Shown here: positions 60,752-64,000 of the stretch, in pieces
Layout of the letters: the number at the start of each line of letters is the position of its first letter
Position numbering within the stretch: position 1 is the first letter of the stretch
Assembly (NCBI GenBank): GCA_007922305.1
Contig: ML677326.1
Location: 55,422,785-55,486,784, forward strand
Reading direction: 5' to 3'
Origin: Dermatemys mawii
Lineage: Eukaryota > Chordata > Testudines > Dermatemydidae
Length of the DNA: 64,000 nt
Position numbers and translations under genes: made by a program
The notes under the pieces: model-generated
Seen by the model: the letters and a program-made list of their open reading frames with translations, nothing else
Databases searched by the model: none
Told to the model about the DNA's origin: nothing

Positions 60752-62112
60752 GCACAGAGCATCACCATAATTAATGCACGGCTACAGTGAGCTTTAAGCC
60801 ATCTGTGAACACAACTAACTAACTCTTACACTGTTCAATCTGCCTGTAAACCATGGATGTGACCCCATACTTGGAAAGGCATTATTTTGGTAGGTGCATG
60901 AGCTAGGGCAGAACAAGGTACAAAATAGATGAAGTAGAACAAGGGAAAATGTATTGGGCTGTCTACTGGAAAGATCTTTCAACTAGAAAATGTACCAACA
61001 GTAATAATCATGCCCTGGCAAAATGGATTAAATTACCTACTATAATAGGTCTTTTCAGTCTAACTTCGATGTTGCCTCCAAGATTTAAATCTACATTAAA
61101 ATAACCTCAGATACTAACAAACCACTAGTTCAACCAAGTACTTGTACATTGTATGACCTAGAAAGGAATCTCTCTAAAATGATTTTAAAATGGACATACA
61201 ATTGAAAGGGTTTTTTTTTTTAAGACAGATTATCTTAATCACCTAAAAATTGTGTTACTACCCTAGAAAGATCTTTGTGTTAAAGTTTAATACCTGGCTA
61301 AGAGTATTTAAAATTAGACCTGACAAAACACTAGAAATGGTGGACTTATGATCTAACAGGTCTCTTCTGATATGTGTGATTCAAAATATCAATGTATATC
61401 TGAAAGAGATCTGATTTTTCTTTAATATTGAGACTATTAAAATAATCCAGGACTGCATTAAAGCTCTTCCATTTGTGGCAGAGAGTGAGAAAAGGGGCTT
61501 ACAGGGTGCAGAGGGAAAAGACTGAATGATTTGTTTCAAATCTAAAAGTACGGCCAGGCTGTAATTTTAAACCAAAAACTTTAAGATGGAACAAGTAGAT
61601 ATTCTCTCCTTTGTCTTATGCCATTTAAATTGACCTTTCCATTTTATGCTGATATTTTTCAATTACAGAAGCAATCATGGTATATTTCACTAAACAGAGG
61701 ACTGTGATTAATTAATCTAATTGTATAAACAGCCAAACTGTGAATAGCATATTAAAATAGGATGAAAGAACAGCTTTGATTGAAACTCAGTGTATCAATT
61801 TATATTTCCTTGTCTCCCACACTTTTTGTGGGAATTGAAGGTTACACCTCATTGAACAATCTAAGCTACTGTAACACAAATGGAGCTTCAGACATTTAAC
61901 CTTCAGCTTTTGTCTGACTTTTCCCGCAGCACATAAGCACCAAACTTAAGTCTGAAGCTCTTTCAATTTCTTATGTCGCAACATGCACAGCTCCCAGTTA
62001 CAAATGAAACAATAGTGGAATGGGTTTTTTGACACCTCAGATTCTGCTGTCACTCATATCTAGAACCCAGAAGTGCCAAATACGTGCCTGTTAAACAAAA
62101 TACTATTCTCTT

Positions 62113-62385
62113 AGGCTTGGTTTACACTGAATAATTATGTCAACCGACCTATGTTGCTCAGGATATGAAAAATCCACACCCTGGAGAGACATAATTAAGT
62201 CAACTTAACCCCATTTTAGACAATGCTAGGTTGACAAAAAAAATTCTTCCATCAACCCAGCTGCTGCCTCTCAGAGAGGTGGATTACCTATTCTGATGGG
62301 ACAACCCCTTCCATCCACGTAGGTAGTGTCTACCTTAAAGAGCCACAGCTATGCTGCTGTAGCATTTCATGTGTAGACAAGTCAT
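62113..62385. mobile_element. Miniature DNA element with GTCTACAC-type ends
   Basis: The left end AGGCTTGGTTTACACTG and the right end ATGTGTAGACAAGTCAT form an inverted pair. The interior (ATTATGTCAACCGACCTATG, GACAATGCTAGGTTGAC, CTCAGAGAGGTGGATTACC, CACAGCTATGCTGCTGTAGC) follows a known turtle miniature hAT. It shares terminal motif with 34467 and 47917 but has a different interior. Confidence 0.65.
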
Positions 62386-64000
62386 AACAAAGACAAAGCT
62401 GGGCGGGGGTATGGTTGCATTGCCACTGCATGTGATGTTCCTAAGCTGTAAAAGTATAACTTTTAGGCACCAGAGCTGTAACCTCAAGACCTTTTCACAG
62501 CACTAATTTCAAAATAAAATAACTAAAAACAATCAGTTTGATTGCAGTCCTAGAAATGGGTTATAAGTTGGTTGTATTTGTTTGAATGCCTTTCCTCAAT
62601 TATTGAAATAGCCAGAAGAATCTGTCAAATGGATTTCATTTCAGGGTTAAAAACAATCTTTATATAAGAGCTACATATTACTAGTATTATTTATTAAAAC
62701 ATGTTAATGACAGACATTGAGGCTATTTTGGGCCCCGGTTTAATCTGTAAAGAACAGATCTGTAGAGAGGATTAAAAGACTTCCCCCTCAAAGAACAGGT
62801 CACCCAAGAGAACTACTTTAAAACAATAGTTTTTCAAACATCCATTCTATCTAGAATAGAAATTTGAGTGAAGTGCTGTTCTAGGCAATGACATCTGTGT
62901 TGTAATAAAAAGATGCAATTAAAAACAGACAAAATGCTTTTTCTGATAGCTCCAAATAAAGCAAAATCTGTCATTGCTTTGTTGTCTGAATTCATGAAAA
63001 TAGATAGCATGGAAGCAATCTGGGATAAAAAATGTGCTGTTTTTGTTCTTTTGTCCTGTAAATATCAAAATTTCTAAAGCAAAGTTATTGCTAACGCTCC
63101 AAGACTAGTACCAAAAGTGGTTCTGAACAGGTAAAGAAAGGTTTAGGGTACAAGAATTCAAGCTTTTTAATTCCTCATTTCAAAGAGCCAGCCTTAAAAA
63201 TGAACTAATGGCCTTTTCTGGAAGGAAGACTTTCACCATTGTTTTTTCTAAGCCCAATAGAAATTTTAAATGAATGTGGTCTTATTCAATTCCTGCAGAA
63301 AATGGCTGCAATTTATTTTTGACATGTTAACATTTATTACATCTGTTTAAAGGATGGAATCATTAGCACAGCAAAGACTGTGTGCTTGATTAATTGCCTG
63401 ACTTCTGTTGCTAACATATATGATGAAAAGAAAGGCCCAGAATTAATCCCTTCTGAACAATCTGATGAATAAGTGTAAAGTTCTTTTATTATAAAATGTA
63501 TTTTGCTTTCTTTCAATAAACTATTGTTCTAGTTTTCAGACTATTATGACTATCAAAAGGAAATTTAACTAACCATAATATCAATGTTATGATCCACTAT
63601 GCCCAAAGATTTTTCACAGATCTATTGTATACAATTCCCATCTAAAATTAGAGTAAAAGTGACCCTTGAAGATAAGCCATCGCTTCTTAGCAACCCATAA
63701 AGTAGTATTTTAACGCTTCAGCTTTTTAAACAGGAAACACCACTTTTTAAACAGGAAATACCACTTTATCTACAAAGAATAACTTACTACTTAAATTAAT
63801 GCATCTCCCTATGTTGCAAACATTTTAAGATTTCTTCTTTTTCAAAAAGATTAAAAGTGGGTTTGAATTTTTTCAGGAATCCACAGTAATATCTAGCTTA
63901 TAAGAATGCCTAGAAATTTCAAACTATATGCATCTTCTATAGAAATTTACATTAGAAATTGTTAAAATATTGAAATAAAATAATCCCACAATGCAAAATA

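Larger units (their letters stand above)
33080..64000 (-). other. GALNTL6: GALNTL6 upstream intron (5' side), incomplete
   Basis: This is everything upstream of the stem exon on the minus strand. No exon for the cytoplasmic tail and signal anchor was recognised, so the intron probably runs past the window edge, in line with the very long introns known for this gene. It carries the repeats listed separately. Long stretches with no recognised feature are 33130-34450, 34780-37270, 37860-44060 (low-complexity tracts and vague old repeat fragments only), 44750-46960, 48161-48670, 52000-52960, 53180-55050, 55880-57230, 58030-62110 (apart from two uncertain reading frames) and 62390-64000. Confidence 0.75.

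Overview
The window reads as vertebrate nuclear DNA, most likely from a turtle. It is AT-rich, almost free of long reading frames, and scattered with repeats typical of chelonian genomes. These include CR1 LINEs (several with the characteristic 3' end), a Penelope-type 3' fragment family, tRNA-headed SINEs, several hAT families with short derivatives, and LTRs. Repeat families were recognised from memory and no database was searched. Nothing bacterial, plasmid or CRISPR-like is present.

The host gene lies on the minus strand. Two coding exons of a GalNAc-transferase gene, best matched to GALNTL6, sit at 33079-32971 and 2566-2428. Both have canonical splice sites, and the phase 1 end of the first joins exactly to the start of the second. 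Together they encode the luminal stem and the start of the catalytic region of a Golgi type II membrane enzyme. The window is therefore about 31 kb of upstream intron, a 30.4 kb intron between the exons, and 2.4 kb of downstream intron. The signal-anchor exon was not found and probably lies beyond base 64000.

Layout of the introns. 1-430: repeat with a hAT miniature element. 1545-2260: LTR-like element. 2428-2566: exon. 2.6-6.9 kb: mostly unique. 6.9-9 kb: Penelope foldback, CR1 reverse transcriptase fragment, and a hAT element with a second hAT derivative nested in it. 12.2-13.9 kb: larger hAT element holding a broken transposase. 13.9-20.2 kb: mostly unique, with SINE and LINE remnants. 20.2-21.4 kb: miniature hAT and an LTR-like element with coding-like tandem repeats. 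23-29 kb: GC-rich repeat pieces, a second Penelope foldback and a possible conserved non-coding block. 30.9-32.3 kb: CR1 nested in CR1. 32.3-32.6 kb: unexplained small membrane-protein reading frame. 33 kb: exon. 34.5 kb: miniature element. 37.3-37.9 kb: GC-rich array. 44 kb: hAT copy. 47-48.2 kb: solo LTR, SINE head and miniature element. 48.7-52 kb: the longest CR1 copy, interrupted by a Penelope fragment. 52-64 kb: SINE, CR1 3' end, second LTR of the 1.5 kb family, another miniature element and much unique intron.

I saw no convincing new biological system. The points most worth checking are the membrane-protein frame at 32295-32609, the foldback Penelope fragments (one with a 12-bp target duplication), the hAT parent and deletion-derivative pair, and the LTR-like element with 29-residue repeats.
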